Assembly: GCA_032871835.1 (NCBI GenBank) | Contig: CM065297.1 | Span: 92,711,052 to 92,775,051 of the forward strand | Direction of reading: 5' to 3' | DNA length: 64,000 bases | DNA from: Dipteronia dyeriana | Lineage: Eukaryota; Streptophyta; Magnoliopsida; Sapindales; Sapindaceae | Shown: piece by piece, positions 52,655 to 62,177 of the stretch | Layout of the letters: each line of letters begins with the position of its first letter | How positions within the stretch are numbered: position 1 is the stretch's first letter | Notes under the pieces: model-generated | Database searches by the model: none | The model's input: only the letters and a program-made list of their open reading frames with translations | What the model was told of the DNA's origin: nothing | Translations under genes and position numbers: made by a program

Positions 52655-55600
52655 TTTTCTCCTCGGTGCGTATTGATATAACTTACATTAGTGCGATGCA
52701 TGTGGACCACTGATTATGGAGAAGCTTTGACAAGTGCATACATTTTGAGTCAAAGTATGTAAATCTAATGGTCCACATCTAACGCACCGATAATAAGCTA
52801 AAAATGAAAATAACTGCATACATGTAAGATGGCTATCAACAAGGACGTCTGACTCAGTAGATTGATCAGACTAAAAGACATCATCCAGTTGATTTCAAAA
52901 TTAAGCTAATTTTAAAGTATGATTATTAAAGGTCTCCAAAATATTCAGAGTTACTCCCATACTTCACTTCTACGTTGTCAGGTTATCCTTCTGCCTCATG
53001 ATCATTAAACACACAAAATTGGAGATAGAGCCTACGATCATCAGAAGGTGAAGATGACAGACACTAAAGCAAAATATATATAACAAAGAGTTAAAAGCCA
53101 AGCAAGTTACTAAATTAGTAGGAGAGAAGCGAGTGTTAGCATCTTTTGTTGCATAAAACCGATCAAGCAGCTTCTTTATGTGATCATGCATTGTTGCATC
53201 TGTACCAATGCCTGCCTGGTAAGTACAAGGAAAGAAAAAGAAATTAATTTAAAAATTTTGCTTTTCATTATATTTGTTTGAAAAACTAATGGAACGCTAA
53301 ACCAAATATTACACGTCCTAACAAGAATTAATTCAAAGCCAGATCAGAGTATCAATCATATCACCTTGTCCATACAACTCAGCAGATCAGCTTCACTGAG
53401 AAGTGGTGGTGGTCTAGTAACTCCAGAATCAAGAGTCAGTGTTGTTGGGATGAACTGTAACATTAGCAGACAATTTGGAATTATTTACCATTCCTCTAGT
53501 GCTACTATATATTTAACAAAAAGGAGGCAAATGAGTAACCTGAATGTTCAGAACATCAGACTTTGTCTAAAGTGGTATCCTTCCCCAATTAAATGATAAA
53601 AAGCTCTTGTTAAGTATAGATAAATTTTTAAAATCGTTAAAATTTTGAAGTTCCATTATGCTATCATGTTTCCAAAAAATTACTTCAGTTGATGACATTA
53701 TACCATAATAGAAAGCAATTTTCACTGATCATGGAAAAAAATCAAGTACGAAATAAAATTGCCACCTACATCCTTCAAGAAAAATTCTGAGACAGGAAAC
53801 ACAACAAAGAAGTCCCATAAAGAACAATCACACCAATGTTGAACTTAAACAAATTATTATGTGAAATAAAAGTTATTTACAGTCAGAAGCATTGTCCCAT
53901 CCCCCTTCCACCCTTTGTTTCCACAGCATGATCAGCCTTAGAATCAGCTGTTATTTCTATTCATATCTGTTATTTTTCCATAGAATACATTTTTCATAAA
54001 TCCCATTTCTTTTCAAATATATTTAATCTGAGAGTCTGAGACTGCTGTGATAAACTGAAAATTTATTCTTTCAACTATAAATTGTCAGGTTCTCCTTCCA
54101 TGGTTGGCTGATACATGGCAACTCACAGATGTGAGCACTCGGTAGTGCTAAGACAATAAATTAAGCATGGAAGGACAACCTTCCACATAACAAATAACTG
54201 ACTTAGTTTTCTATTTTAATGGAAGTTGAAAAGCAAAGTCTAACAAACTTTCTTCTCTGCAATTTAATAATATATTTGACAAATTGAAGTCAAGCCTGTT
54301 TTATAACCAATGTAGCAGTTCAAGCATAAAGTGGATTAAAAATCAATTCTATTCTATAAGCTAGTCGAAACCTTGTACTCTCTGGTTGTAAAATCTTATA
54401 AGTCTTATCTTATGGCTTATAAATGAAGAGATAATGTAGATCTCATCTACAGGAAAAGCATAAAGCAAAAGTAATCAAATTTCCAAGTAGTAAATGCAAC
54501 TCATTAAGCAATTATCAATAGAAAATCTGTTGTTACTAATCCAGAAAAGAATAGCAAACCTGTTGTCCGACGGCATAAGATGGGATCACTGAACCTCCCC
54601 ATGATTCAAAGCGGTAAACATCTAAGTAATTTCTCTAATCAAACAAAAGTAGTCAAGTCAAATACAAATTCAAAATTAAAAAAAGAAAAGAAAAATCAAG
54701 ATGCTTTTACAAAGATGTGATGTACTTTCTGATACTAAATACACTATGGCAATACTCTAGCAAACATAATCAAACACCATAATGAGCATTCTTATCAACC
54801 ATTCACTTTCAAGCAAATAAATATAAGTATTCAAAGAACAATAAATTTGCAGAGCCAAGGTGTTAGTTCAGTTCCTCAGTTTGAGGTTCAATAGGTTATG
54901 TATTTTGATATTTATCAAAAGTGGAAGGTCTCAGATAATTTCATTTCCTGTAAATCACTAAATGCAGATAGTTATCGGTTGTCTATTATAATGATTTAGT
55001 TTCCAATAGACCTGTGCATAAAGAATTAACTAGTGATCCGTTCAAACAACTACTAAAATTTCACTGTTTTCGTTAACAGAATAAAGAGTAAAATTTCATC
55101 AATTCAATTTTCGAATTGTTGTCTTCCACAACCTTATTAAAATCAGATTTGTGCAGAAGGATGAGGCATTACCCAGCACAGTGGAGGAGATCAAAAACAA
55201 CTTCCGTGCTACCAACTCACCTTGCAGCTTAGTGTGAACCACCAATTACATTTTAAAGCATTTAAGAGGAAATACCATGATCCATGATGCCAGGTACAAA
55301 ATAAGATTCTCTTGATTTTTTCTATGATCATATTTATACACAAATTGTATTCAAGAATACCAACATCTAGCCTACATATATACATGATAGACAAAAAAGA
55401 AAACACCTGATACCTAAGTTGATAGAAGAGTCCATCAAATCTATGAAACCTAATCAATTTGGATTCCCTATTACCCCCTCTGACATGAAGCTCCAAACAA
55501 AAGAATGAACCTGATGTGTGGAGTATAAGAACAAGGTAAAGAGTCATCCACAAAGGGCCACTTAGAGGCAGGTTCTAATATCATGATTAGATAATCACCC

Positions 55601-58600
55601 AAAACTTAACCTACTTAAAAAATTATCAATCCTAAATTTAGTTGATGACATATTCCATAACAATATCCACTGTGTATAGCAAAGAACATTTGGGATGGTA
55701 TAGAAGCACTCACAGCTAATATCACTCTCCCAGATGCAGAAAATAGTTCACCGGCAACATCAATTTCAACAGTTGTTTCGGCTCCTACAGCTGGCTGAGA
55801 TACACATGCCAGAAAATGGCGAACAACCAGCTCATACAATCTCTGTAACAAAATGGAAGCAATTGCAGTTTCAATGTAAATAATAAAAGGAAAAAACAGG
55901 TTGTTTTCACATGGACTAAATCAAAATCAATTCATAATAATGATAACTTCTTTACATGATGGTCTTGACTCCATCTGGATTCCCCAGAAGAAAACTTTGT
56001 AGGGTGAATGGGTGGATGGGCCTTGTCATCATGTCCACCACCACTAGGATTTCTCCACAATCCTGTCCCAGGATCTAACAACTGCTGTGCATATGATCCC
56101 CACACAGGGTGCCCTTGTTGTTCTTGCACCATTGCCTACATCAAATCAAATTCCCAAAAACTAATTATTTCATCAGAAGGAAAGTAAAACCATTTATGTA
56201 AGTAACAACAGCCAATAAAGAAACGAAAGCAACATTACATCACCAAAAATTTGCCATAACATTAAATGATCACAGATGAAAAATAAAAAATTAATGGTAA
56301 GAATGGTTTTGATAAAAACAAGAGACCTTGAAGTAACTGTTAGAGATTACACCTACATGCAAAGCTTTGGAAATAAGATGAAAATTAACCCCATATTGAA
56401 AACATTAATAAGTAAGAGAAAGGTATAAATAACAATGAATGCCATAACCCAATAGGCTAGTCTTTTGGGTTGTGAGGCTATCCACCAATATACAAATTAT
56501 TTTTCATGCCAAAAAAAAATTATGAAGTATGGAAATTTAACATGGTATTAGAGCCTCTGACTATCGTCAAGGGTCGAATTCTGCCAAACAGCAACTAAAA
56601 AAAAAAAAAAAAAAGGTGGTGGCCAATGAAAAGCCAACTCAGTGAAGCTTGAGAAAATAACGTGGGAATGAACCCCACACTGAAAACATAAAAATGTAAG
56701 AAAATGGCAGATATAAATATATGTGTATATATATATATATATAATAATAATTGATGCCGCAACCTAATAAGCTAGTTTTTTGAGTTGTAAGGCTATCCAC
56801 CACAATATAAACCACAAACCTCTTTTTTATTTTTTAATATGAAACATAAAACTTTATTTAAAGATAAAGAAAAAAAGTACAAAAATGAACCTAGTCCCCA
56901 AAACGACAAACTGAACAAAAATAAAAAATACCTTCCTATAAATAATGTGGAGGAATGGTGGAATGAAGCTGGTTTTCAGGGATGATAGGGTTTCAATTTT
57001 ATCAATTTTATAAAGAAGCTGGAATGGGTTAAAAACAGGTTGAAGATATGGAATAGTAATGTTTTTGGAATATTAGCAAGGAAAACATGAGCTTGAAATC
57101 AGAATTGCTGATTTGGATGGAGCAGAAGGTGTAGCCATGTAGGTGAGTTATGTGAACCCTTGAGGATAGAGTGGAATCGGTTGAAACTGAAATTAGAGAA
57201 TATGGTGTCTATGGAGGAAATTTTGTGGAGACAAAAAGCAAAAATAAATAAACCACTTCTCATAAACATAAAACATTACAAGTATGGAAATTTAACGATA
57301 GCCATCTTTTGCAAGATGTTTCGACTTATTTTAGTGAAGTATTCTTACGTCCATTGCATTCTTAGCAAAGGTGGACATTGAGAACTCATCAAAATCATTT
57401 ATAATAACCTAACATATCGAGAAAGGAAAGTCCAAAGAAAGAGAGTAAAGACTTAAAATATTACGTTGATATATTGAATAAAGAAACAAACAAATCCAGT
57501 TCTTGCTAAAGCCCAAATTTCCCAACAAAAATAGGAAAGGGAGAAATCTTACTAGCCACTCGAAAGCAATAAAACAGTAAAGAATCTACTTGCGGTTTAA
57601 AATTATATGTCTAAATCATTTTCCTTTCAATAAGCCTTAAGGGTACTACAGTGGACCAAAGGAGCTTAAACACTATCCGAATTGGTTTGATAAAATTAAC
57701 AGCTAAAATTCTCTCTGAACTATTAACAGATATGACAATATCTTCTCTCCATTAAAAGTGCTTCTGTTAAACACAAGCATATACACCATTTTGATAGTGT
57801 CAAATTGTAGATATAACAAGTGTGAAGAACAAAAGCATATGTAAAAAATTTTATTATCAGTCTAACAAAAATTTTGTTATAGTGCTTAAACACTATTGTT
57901 AGGTCATTTCCTATCAACGTAAACTTTTGGGTTTGTTGATTACTAACATAGTATCAGAGCCTGATTATACCACATACTCTTGATTTTACACATAGTTACA
58001 TACATGTAAAGAATTTTATGGCATATATATGCAACCTTATATTCTCAAACTATATATTTGTTTAAATGTATTATCTCTACTAACTTCTTTGTATTCATAC
58101 TCTTACGAGCTCTCTAACTTTTCTTTATTCATCTCAAGTAGCTGCAGTATGCTCACTGACTCATGCTTCTTCTCACCCTCTTGTCTATTTCAACAGTTAT
58201 TTACCTCAGGTCCTCAACTCATTGCAATCCAAAAATATTATATATTATGTCAAAAAAAAAAAACATTATATATTCATACAATAGGAACAAAGTTACCAAC
58301 ATGTAAATCGGTTCTAACAGAAAAGCAATCAGTCTCTGTACGAGGATAACTGATGAAACCAGCTTGGTACAAATCTTCTGCCACCTACAAACAATCAAAA
58401 TGATATAGAAGAAGGAAAGAGGAAAGTGAGTCTCAAGCTAAACCTGTGTTAATATCCAAACAAGAACCAAGTCACTTTTAAAAAGTCATACCAAGCATAA
58501 AATAAGGAAGTAAGTTTACGTAGATTTTGAGCAACTGAAACATACAGAACAAATGAATAGTACTAATTCTTTGCTTGTACTTTTCTCTTTTACTCTTTGT

Positions 58601-61600
58601 ATCTTTAGTTGGTCAACTGGAAAGAATGAGTCGTGCTTCATTGTAAGCTTCAGTCTATATATAATTTTTGATGACTTTCCATTGTTAATCACCTTATAAA
58701 AATTGTGAAGGAGTTGCTTTGATTATAATTTGATTTTTGTTTGTCCTTCATAATCTAGCTGTAATATTTTGTCGACTGCTTAATTTAACATTGTTTTTTT
58801 GTTCCTATAAAAAGAAAAAAAATATAGATAAAGGGTAAACATGAAATGATTCATAATGGAATAAGACACATATGAACCTGGATAGGACAACCCTGTACAC
58901 CACTACTTCCATATACCCAACTCCCAAGATATATTAACCAGTTTCCAAAGTCCCAAGAAGAGCCAATTAGAATAGTTATATTCGTAAGCAGCAGAAATCT
59001 ATTATTACTTTCACACATCAGGGAGCAGAAATGAGTCTTCAAGGTCTAAGGAAAGACAAATCAAAATGGCAAGGAAATAATAAATGAGAGTCGGGGCCTA
59101 TCTAACAATAAGCTGTCTGAATTAGTAGCCAATATAAGGCATAAAGCCACCGTAAAGCAAATATAAGGCATCCACCTGAGTGCTAATATAAGGCATAAAA
59201 CCACCGTAAAGCAAACTAGGAGTAAGACTAGAATAGATAGGATGATGATGGATATTATTCTTTAGAATACATATAGGTTAGACTTAAGCAGACAAAATAA
59301 CGTATATACAAATGCACCCATAAATTTCCTTGAATTACAAGTGAAAGATTTCTGAAGATTAATTTTAATCTTAAGAACCGGAGCAAAACTGAAATGTCAA
59401 TCATATATGAATGAACCTTGTCAGTTCAATCTTAATTTCAATGTTATCATCAACAGCTTCATTATTTATATTTCCAGCACAACTGCAATGAGATAATGGG
59501 GTTGTGAAAATTTTTCCAATGATGATATGATGCGTTAAGATTTGAGCCGTTTTTAATGAATTAATTATGTATAAAAACATAAGCAAAAATCTGACAAAAA
59601 GATAATGCGACTCCCACCTTCATGGTTTGTTCAGAACTCATCCGGAAGTATCGTGAAGCCCGTTTCTCAAGCTCAATGGTACTCAAAGGATATGGAGGAT
59701 ACTTCAATTTCTCCTGTTGTCTAACCTTTGTGACCTACAACAATTAGAAGCATAAATATTGAATATCATGAGCAAGCTAGACTTCCCAATTAACATTAGT
59801 CTCAATAACAAAGTTTCGGTTTGACTCACAGTTGCGGTGGGTTCCTGAACACACATTTCATAAATTATAACTGCACAAGTGTAATCAAACAGATGTCCAC
59901 GCCTGTACAGTTTATGTTAAGTTTTAACCACATAACTACTGGAACTGAAAAGGAAGAATGCAATGCACAGAGTACTCAGAGTTTACATCCAATTGAAAGT
60001 AGCAATGCCTTCATCCGATCTGTGAGTAAAGTTAATTGTCCAAAACTCTTCTGGCTCATGTGCTTGTATTTCCCAATACCGTTCCACAATAAAACCAAGT
60101 GTAGGAAACTGCAGTGTGAAAGGAGGTATAATAAAAATGAAAAATGGATAAACACTGGACATGCTGCTGTAAATGTCACCATACCTGGCAAGGACCATAA
60201 CTTAGAACAAGATTTCTGTCATCAGTAGCAGAATCGATGCAAAACCTATCTTGCAATAGCATAGTCTGGAACCTGGTGAAAGAAGCACCAATTCGAAGAT
60301 CTATTTCCTGTGAAACTTCAAAAACTTAAATTCATTTTCTATAAGAAAGAACAAATAAATATACAGATAGATTATGGTATTATTCTAACATTGAACTCTT
60401 AAATTAACAACCAATTGCAGATGAAAAGCTAAATTGATTGACAGGCATGTTTGCATACAGTATTTGGCAAATGCATTAACAAACCATAACAGTGTTTTCG
60501 GTTCAAATAAATAAATTCTCAAGTGTGGATGTCCAATCCATATGTAAGGGGTTTAAAAAAAATACTCATTTTCCTGTATTCCAGTGGCTGGCAGTTGTCT
60601 GCACCAAAGGACTCCATACATAACATATATACAAGCAAAACTTCTAAAATACGCCTGTCGTTTACTTTTTATAGAATGATCAGTTAAAGAAAACACAAAC
60701 GGAGGCTTTTGTGTTCTCCATAGGCTTTCAACACAACAAATTTCAAAGACAAAACAACATTAGTATTCTCAAAACGATGCACAAAATTAAAGTTGTATTA
60801 CATAAGAATATGAGATATATGGATCAAATAGCTATAGACATCTGAAAATAATTCAATGTTAAATTAGTGAAAAAATTATTCTTTTATAATGTTGTGGTAG
60901 GCATTACTTTTCAAAAGAACAGTAGCTGTACTGCTATGTCATAAAATTTTACACCAGTTAGATGTATGTATAATTGTATATATGTGTATGTGTACAAACA
61001 CTGAAACACACATAAACTAGTACCCTAAATTCATTGTAAGTTAACCATAACAAAACCAATTAATTTATGCCTGCACGAGTAAGTACTCACTTGCCTAGCA
61101 TCCACCGCATCAGCAAACCACTGATTAGGATCAACAAGATTCTGCACGGCTTGATGAATTTCCCTGTCATTTTTTAAACGAAACATCACAAAAGCTGAAC
61201 TTAGAACCAATACAGAAGTTGTGATAAACAATTTCAGCCTTGAGAAAACCTGTCAATCAAAGCGGAGAAACGAGCCCTCCGTAATACAAGATGATGGTTT
61301 ACTGCTCTACAAACTTCAATCACCTCAAACGCAATGTTCTCTCCTTCTCTATCACAATCAAGCCACAAAACCAGCCATTGGCACCTCCTAGCTTCCTCAT
61401 CTAGTGTCCTCTTGATATCCATTTTGTCCTATAACATTAAAACCGCAATAACTGGATAGATCAGAAATTAACAACACCCACGACAGCAGAAGACATGCAT
61501 CGCCAGAAAATCAACAAGATTAAATGGGTCGGTCTACTCAAAAGATCTTTTTTTTATATATATTGGTTCAATACAGTTACTGTCAGATTATGATAGAACC

Positions 61601-62112
61601 CAATAGATTTTCCTAATTTCTTATTTTTTAATTTTTAAAAATATTGACTTTTAAAAACCATTGGATTGAAATCCAATGACATCAATCACTCCAGTAACTA
61701 TACTGAACTAATATAGTAGCGTGAACCCTAATAGTAATGTTATGGAATTTAAAGCCAAAAATAATAATTATTATAATAATAATAATAATAAACGAAAAGG
61801 AATAATGTTATGTACCTCTGGAACAATTTTGCGAACAGGGGCTTGGTAGAGATCGGCGGGGTCACACGAGTGCCACTTTCGATAGCGGTCCTCGAAATCA
61901 AGCTCCATCAAGTGTCCGGTGACAGAGGTCATGAGCATGTGGCAGGGCTGCCCTCGAATGGCGTAATCGAACTCGAATATCTTGTTGTAGCGAGACCGCC
62001 CGTCCCGCACGCGGAGCCCTTGGTTTCGTGAGAGTATGACAGCCACCGCCTTCGCCACGGAAGGTTTCTCCGCCACGTTTAGGACGTTGATTGTACGGCC
62101 TCCGCTGGCCAT
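29351..62112 (-). CDS. TOP3A: DNA topoisomerase 3-alpha (24 coding exons)
   Basis: Type IA topoisomerase. With RecQ helicase and RMI1 it is known to dissolve double Holliday junctions in the nucleus (family knowledge). Joining 24 exons in consistent phases gives 908 aa plus TGA. Visible parts: TOPRIM with E15 and the D123-x-D125-x-E127 motif; catalytic Tyr341 in [11 protein letters not shown]4 zinc finger (C638, C641, C660, C666); a second Cys cluster (C686, C689, C717, C721); CCHC knuckle (C761, C764, H769, C774); GRF-type zinc finger (about 800-835); RGG-rich stretch; terminal CCHC knuckle (C890-C903). Length and domain order match plant TOP3A as I know it. No stop or frameshift was found, and every splice site I placed is GT-AG. 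Introns 15 and 20 carry complete retrotransposons. Start chosen because [21 protein letters not shown] begins the family N-terminus. UTRs were not defined. Confidence 0.95.
30129..30249 (-). CDS. TOP3A: TOP3A exon 23 (GRF zinc finger)
   Basis: [20 protein letters not shown] to CNFFL: a GRF-type zinc finger. I chose the donor GTACGT at 30128 because it keeps frame into exon 24. A competing GT four bases downstream does not. Confidence 0.87.
30603..30764 (-). CDS. TOP3A: TOP3A exon 22 (CCHC knuckle)
   Basis: Contains [14 protein letters not shown], a CCHC zinc knuckle, in a low-complexity linker. Acceptor AGCAG, donor GTATGA. Confidence 0.89.
30940..31011 (-). CDS. TOP3A: TOP3A exon 21
   Basis: [20 protein letters not shown], first exon after copia-1, completing the second Cys cluster. 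Acceptor ATCAG, donor GTACAT. Confidence 0.89.
31473..31731 (-). repeat. 3' LTR of copia-1
   Basis: 259 bp with tg/ca ends. Next to the polypurine tract on the internal side. Confidence 0.9.
31740..32697 (-). pseudogene. copia-1 RNase H, split by a MITE
   Basis: Remnants on both sides of the MITE at 31850-32376. The terminal part ([20 protein letters not shown]) lies just before the polypurine tract. Confidence 0.7.
31850..32376. mobile_element. GC-rich hAT-type MITE inside copia-1 RNase H
   Basis: Left end tagggatgcacattt; right end reads tagagatacacgttt on the other strand. Flanks 31842-31849 and 32377-32384 match at 6 of 8 positions. Dominated by ggggatgggg repeats, both strands. Open frames inside are low-complexity artefacts. 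Family of 23215-23858. Confidence 0.75.
32698..33813 (-). pseudogene. copia-1 reverse transcriptase
   Basis: 33813-33247 holds [20 protein letters not shown] and [12 protein letters not shown]. An in-frame stop lies at about 33246-33244. 33228-32698 holds the Y-A-D-D site (33180-33169) and [12 protein letters not shown] frame change separates it from integrase. Confidence 0.87.
33825..35300 (-). pseudogene. copia-1 integrase
   Basis: Pre-integrase and core. A stop replaces a conserved Trp near 35070. The long frame 35018-33825 has [44 protein letters not shown] and a Ser/Asn/Gln-rich C-terminus. Confidence 0.85.
35480..36194 (-). pseudogene. copia-1 Gag zinc knuckle and protease
   Basis: Continues Gag after the hAT element, with knuckle text [14 protein letters not shown] (a stop lies upstream near 36067). 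It then has protease text [11 protein letters not shown]. The catalytic Asp of the D-S/T-G-A motif is Phe here (codon 35749-35747), so the protease should be dead. Confidence 0.75.
36870..37125. repeat. 103-bp tandem repeat in hAT 5' region
   Basis: Two copies and part of a third, with ttttgccttatctatttca and gccgagcaaccagtggtat. It lies upstream of the transposase ATG. Confidence 0.7.
37137..37158. repeat. Short plant telomere-type repeat
   Basis: Three ccctaaa-type units in a row, just upstream of the transposase start. It could act as a telo-box; more likely chance or promoter motif than a telomere scar. Confidence 0.8.
37224..39803 (+). CDS. hAT transposase (five exons, two doubtful splice sites)
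   Basis: Exons 37224-38219, 38317-38995, 39094-39212, 39298-39550 and 39634-39803 keep phase and give 738 aa. Visible: BED zinc finger (C28, C31, H45, H50); DUF659-type core with [12 protein letters not shown] and [13 protein letters not shown] (likely catalytic Asp residues); C-terminal hAT dimerisation text [12 protein letters not shown] with the likely catalytic Glu; acidic tail ending DSLWDTLDI. Start chosen at [12 protein letters not shown], where BED-hAT proteins begin. Two boundaries lack GT-AG: the intron 1 acceptor reads TG at 38315-38316 and the intron 3 donor reads AT at 39213-39214. Without unusual splicing this copy is dead. Confidence 0.8.
40041..40690 (-). pseudogene. copia-1 Gag, N-terminal part
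   Basis: Starts [13 protein letters not shown], then [20 protein letters not shown] and [16 protein letters not shown], the copia Gag domain that packages element RNA. Cut by the hAT insertion at 40040. Confidence 0.85.
40726..40737 (-). other. Primer-binding site of copia-1
   Basis: The minus strand reads tggtatcagagc, the initiator-Met-tRNA site usual in plant copia elements. Confidence 0.9.
40738..41012 (-). repeat. 5' LTR of copia-1
   Basis: 275 bp with tg/ca ends. Differs from its partner by point changes and an extra 16 bp near 40978-40993. Confidence 0.9.
41657..41728 (-). CDS. TOP3A: TOP3A exon 20
   Basis: [20 protein letters not shown] to NHLG. Acceptor AATAG, donor GTATGA. The following 10.6-kb intron holds copia-1. 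Confidence 0.9.
42255..42333 (-). CDS. TOP3A: TOP3A exon 19
   Basis: [15 protein letters not shown] to CNSCNP: the last Cys of finger 1 and the first pair of the next Cys cluster. Acceptor TGCAG, donor GTTCCA. Confidence 0.89.
42600..42725. mobile_element. MULE-like MITE remnant
   Basis: ggggaggtttgtgtaattt followed by gtctaaacttgggggtcttt and gtgcaatttgccca, words typical of the inverted ends of gggtaaatt-type elements. In TOP3A intron 18. No duplication identified. Confidence 0.4.
43229..43267 (-). CDS. TOP3A: TOP3A exon 18
   Basis: 13 codons, [13 protein letters not shown], holding the third Cys of the C4 finger. Acceptor AACAG, donor GTTGGT. Confidence 0.87.
43611..43701 (-). CDS. TOP3A: TOP3A exon 17 (zinc finger start)
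   Basis: Ends the core and opens the C4 zinc finger ([18 protein letters not shown]). Acceptor TGCAG, donor GTAATA, phase 0. Confidence 0.88.
43773..43825 (-). CDS. TOP3A: TOP3A exon 16
   Basis: Codes [17 protein letters not shown] and two bases of Arg. Acceptor GGCAG, donor GTGGTT. First exon after copia-2. Confidence 0.88.
44219..44418 (+). repeat. 5' LTR of copia-2
   Basis: Starts tgttgactg and ends ttcttca. TATA-like tatagatatata near 44360. Confidence 0.9.
44591..45420 (+). pseudogene. copia-2 Gag
   Basis: [20 protein letters not shown], a stop near 44861, then [19 protein letters not shown] (frame 44909-45166) and a decayed zinc knuckle near 45318-45365. Confidence 0.8.
45563..45826 (+). 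pseudogene. copia-2 protease
   Basis: Contains [19 protein letters not shown] with the catalytic Asp kept (codon 45611-45613). Upstream and downstream frames are broken. Confidence 0.8.
46017..46960 (+). pseudogene. copia-2 integrase
   Basis: Pre-integrase text at 46017-46241, core at 46329-46517 ([15 protein letters not shown]), then stops at 46515 and beyond. Recognisable to about 46900. Confidence 0.8.
47030..47350 (+). repeat. 102-bp coding minisatellite in copia-2
   Basis: Three or more copies. The marker gaaatt(c/t)a lies at 47081, 47183 and 47285, exactly 102 bp apart. Encodes Asn/Gln-rich text such as [10 protein letters not shown] in the linker between integrase and RT. The unit is a multiple of three. 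Confidence 0.8.
47790..48600 (+). pseudogene. copia-2 reverse transcriptase
   Basis: [32 protein letters not shown], the Y-V-D-D site at 48351-48362, then a stop at 48421 and continuing homology. Confidence 0.87.
48600..49200 (+). pseudogene. copia-2 RNase H
   Basis: [11 protein letters not shown], a decayed DADW region near 48855, then [20 protein letters not shown] and [15 protein letters not shown] before the polypurine tract. Frameshifts near 48850 and 48890. Confidence 0.8.
49222..49421 (+). repeat. 3' LTR of copia-2
   Basis: Starts tgttgactg and ends ttcttca, preceded by the tttaggggggg polypurine tract. Confidence 0.9.
49885..50450 (+). pseudogene. Decayed copia RNase H fragment
   Basis: Frames carry RNase H text ([20 protein letters not shown], then [11 protein letters not shown] and [12 protein letters not shown]) with stops. 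It is flanked on both sides by an LTR-start-like motif gtgttNgg(t)ctgttNgatatat (49893 and 50436), suggesting an internally deleted element. In intron 15, next to copia-2 but unrelated in sequence. Confidence 0.6.
50866..50995 (-). CDS. TOP3A: TOP3A exon 15
   Basis: Codes [20 protein letters not shown] to QQMKACFLD. Acceptor CCCAG, donor GTAAGT. The following 7-kb intron holds copia-2. Confidence 0.93.
51256..51275. repeat. ATT microsatellite
   Basis: Six or more ATT units in intron 14. Confidence 0.85.
51975..52009 (-). CDS. TOP3A: TOP3A exon 14
   Basis: Only 35 bp: [11 protein letters not shown] plus two bases of the next Gly. Acceptor CTCAG, donor GTGAGT. Confidence 0.87.
52613..52650. 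repeat. AT microsatellite
   Basis: Pure TA run in intron 13. Confidence 0.9.
52651..52800. mobile_element. Possible small MITE
   Basis: cggtgcgt and atgtggacca at left are mirrored by tggtccacatctaacgcaccg at right. About 150 bp, in intron 13. Duplication not seen because of the AT run. Confidence 0.35.
53111..53215 (-). CDS. TOP3A: TOP3A exon 13
   Basis: 35 codons, [19 protein letters not shown] to FSPTNL, conserved at the end of the type IA core. Acceptor ACCAG, donor GTAACT. Confidence 0.93.
53365..53454 (-). CDS. TOP3A: TOP3A exon 12
   Basis: 30 codons from [11 protein letters not shown] to LLSCMDK. Acceptor TTACAG, donor GTGATA. Confidence 0.91.
54560..54634 (-). CDS. TOP3A: TOP3A exon 11
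   Basis: 25 codons, [20 protein letters not shown] to VGQQ. Acceptor ATTAG, donor GTTTGC. Confidence 0.9.
55714..55842 (-). CDS. TOP3A: TOP3A exon 10
   Basis: 43 codons, [20 protein letters not shown] to ASGRVILA. Acceptor TACAG, donor GTGAGT. Confidence 0.93.
55956..56135 (-). CDS. TOP3A: TOP3A exon 9
   Basis: 60 codons, including [20 protein letters not shown], a hallmark of type IA enzymes. Acceptor TGTAG, donor GTAAAG. Confidence 0.94.
56379..56820 (+). mobile_element. TRIM-like short LTR element
   Basis: Two related copies: 56379-56542, followed at 56543 by the primer-binding-like tggtattagagcc, and about 56663-56820. Both contain aaccccaNaNtgaaaac and a later ggctatccacca block. The interior is only about 120 bp. 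The right end is eroded. In TOP3A intron 8. Confidence 0.5.
57720..57961 (+). mobile_element. Copia LTR end with primer-binding site
   Basis: Ends ctaaca at 57948, directly followed by tagtatcagagcc (one mismatch to the Met-tRNA site). The left limit is unclear and no second LTR was found. Intron 8. Confidence 0.4.
58301..58384 (-). CDS. TOP3A: TOP3A exon 8 (catalytic tyrosine)
   Basis: 28 codons with [18 protein letters not shown]. The Tyr of ISYPRTETD (residue 341) is the nucleophile of the family. Donor GTTGGT is weak, but phase is kept into exon 9. Confidence 0.9.
59618..59734 (-). CDS. TOP3A: TOP3A exon 7
   Basis: 39 codons including [20 protein letters not shown]. Acceptor TTGTAG, donor GTGGGA. 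Confidence 0.9.
59830..59902 (-). CDS. TOP3A: TOP3A exon 6
   Basis: Short exon reading [20 protein letters not shown] onward to PTAT. Acceptor TACAG, donor GTGAGT. Too short to stand out as an open frame. Confidence 0.87.
59987..60108 (-). CDS. TOP3A: TOP3A exon 5
   Basis: Codes [20 protein letters not shown] and following to NWM (Met codon split). Acceptor CTGCAG, donor GTAAAC. Confidence 0.93.
60185..60307 (-). CDS. TOP3A: TOP3A exon 4
   Basis: 41 codons, [14 protein letters not shown] to SYGPCQ, the conserved R-I-G-A-S-F-T-R motif of type IA enzymes. Acceptor CACAG, donor GTATGG. Confidence 0.92.
61091..61163 (-). CDS. TOP3A: TOP3A exon 3
   Basis: Codes the segment ending VDARQ. Acceptor ACAG, donor GTGAGT, phase 0 at the end. 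Confidence 0.9.
61250..61428 (-). CDS. TOP3A: TOP3A exon 2
   Basis: Carries the TOPRIM acidic motif [11 protein letters not shown]. Acceptor TAG before GACAAAATG, donor GTTTTC. Ends with two bases of a split Arg codon. Confidence 0.92.
61559..61715. mobile_element. Small MITE in TOP3A intron 1
   Basis: 157 bp. Left end tatattggttcaatacagtt; right end reads tatattagttcagtatagtt on the other strand. Internal hairpin ccattggattgaaatccaat. Target probably TA-rich. Confidence 0.6.
61816..62112 (-). CDS. TOP3A: TOP3A exon 1
   Basis: Codes residues 1-99, from the start codon through the first half of TOPRIM, including VAEKPSVAK. Ends CCAGAG before GTACATA. Phase 0. Confidence 0.93.
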
Positions 62113-62177
62113 TGCGGTATGGAGAGAGGGTTTTGTTTTTTTGAAAATGGGGGTTTTGTGATTGTTATGTGAGGGGT

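Noticed and set aside
59821..60228. 135-codon plus-strand frame
   Set aside because: Antisense shadow of TOP3A exons 5 and 6.
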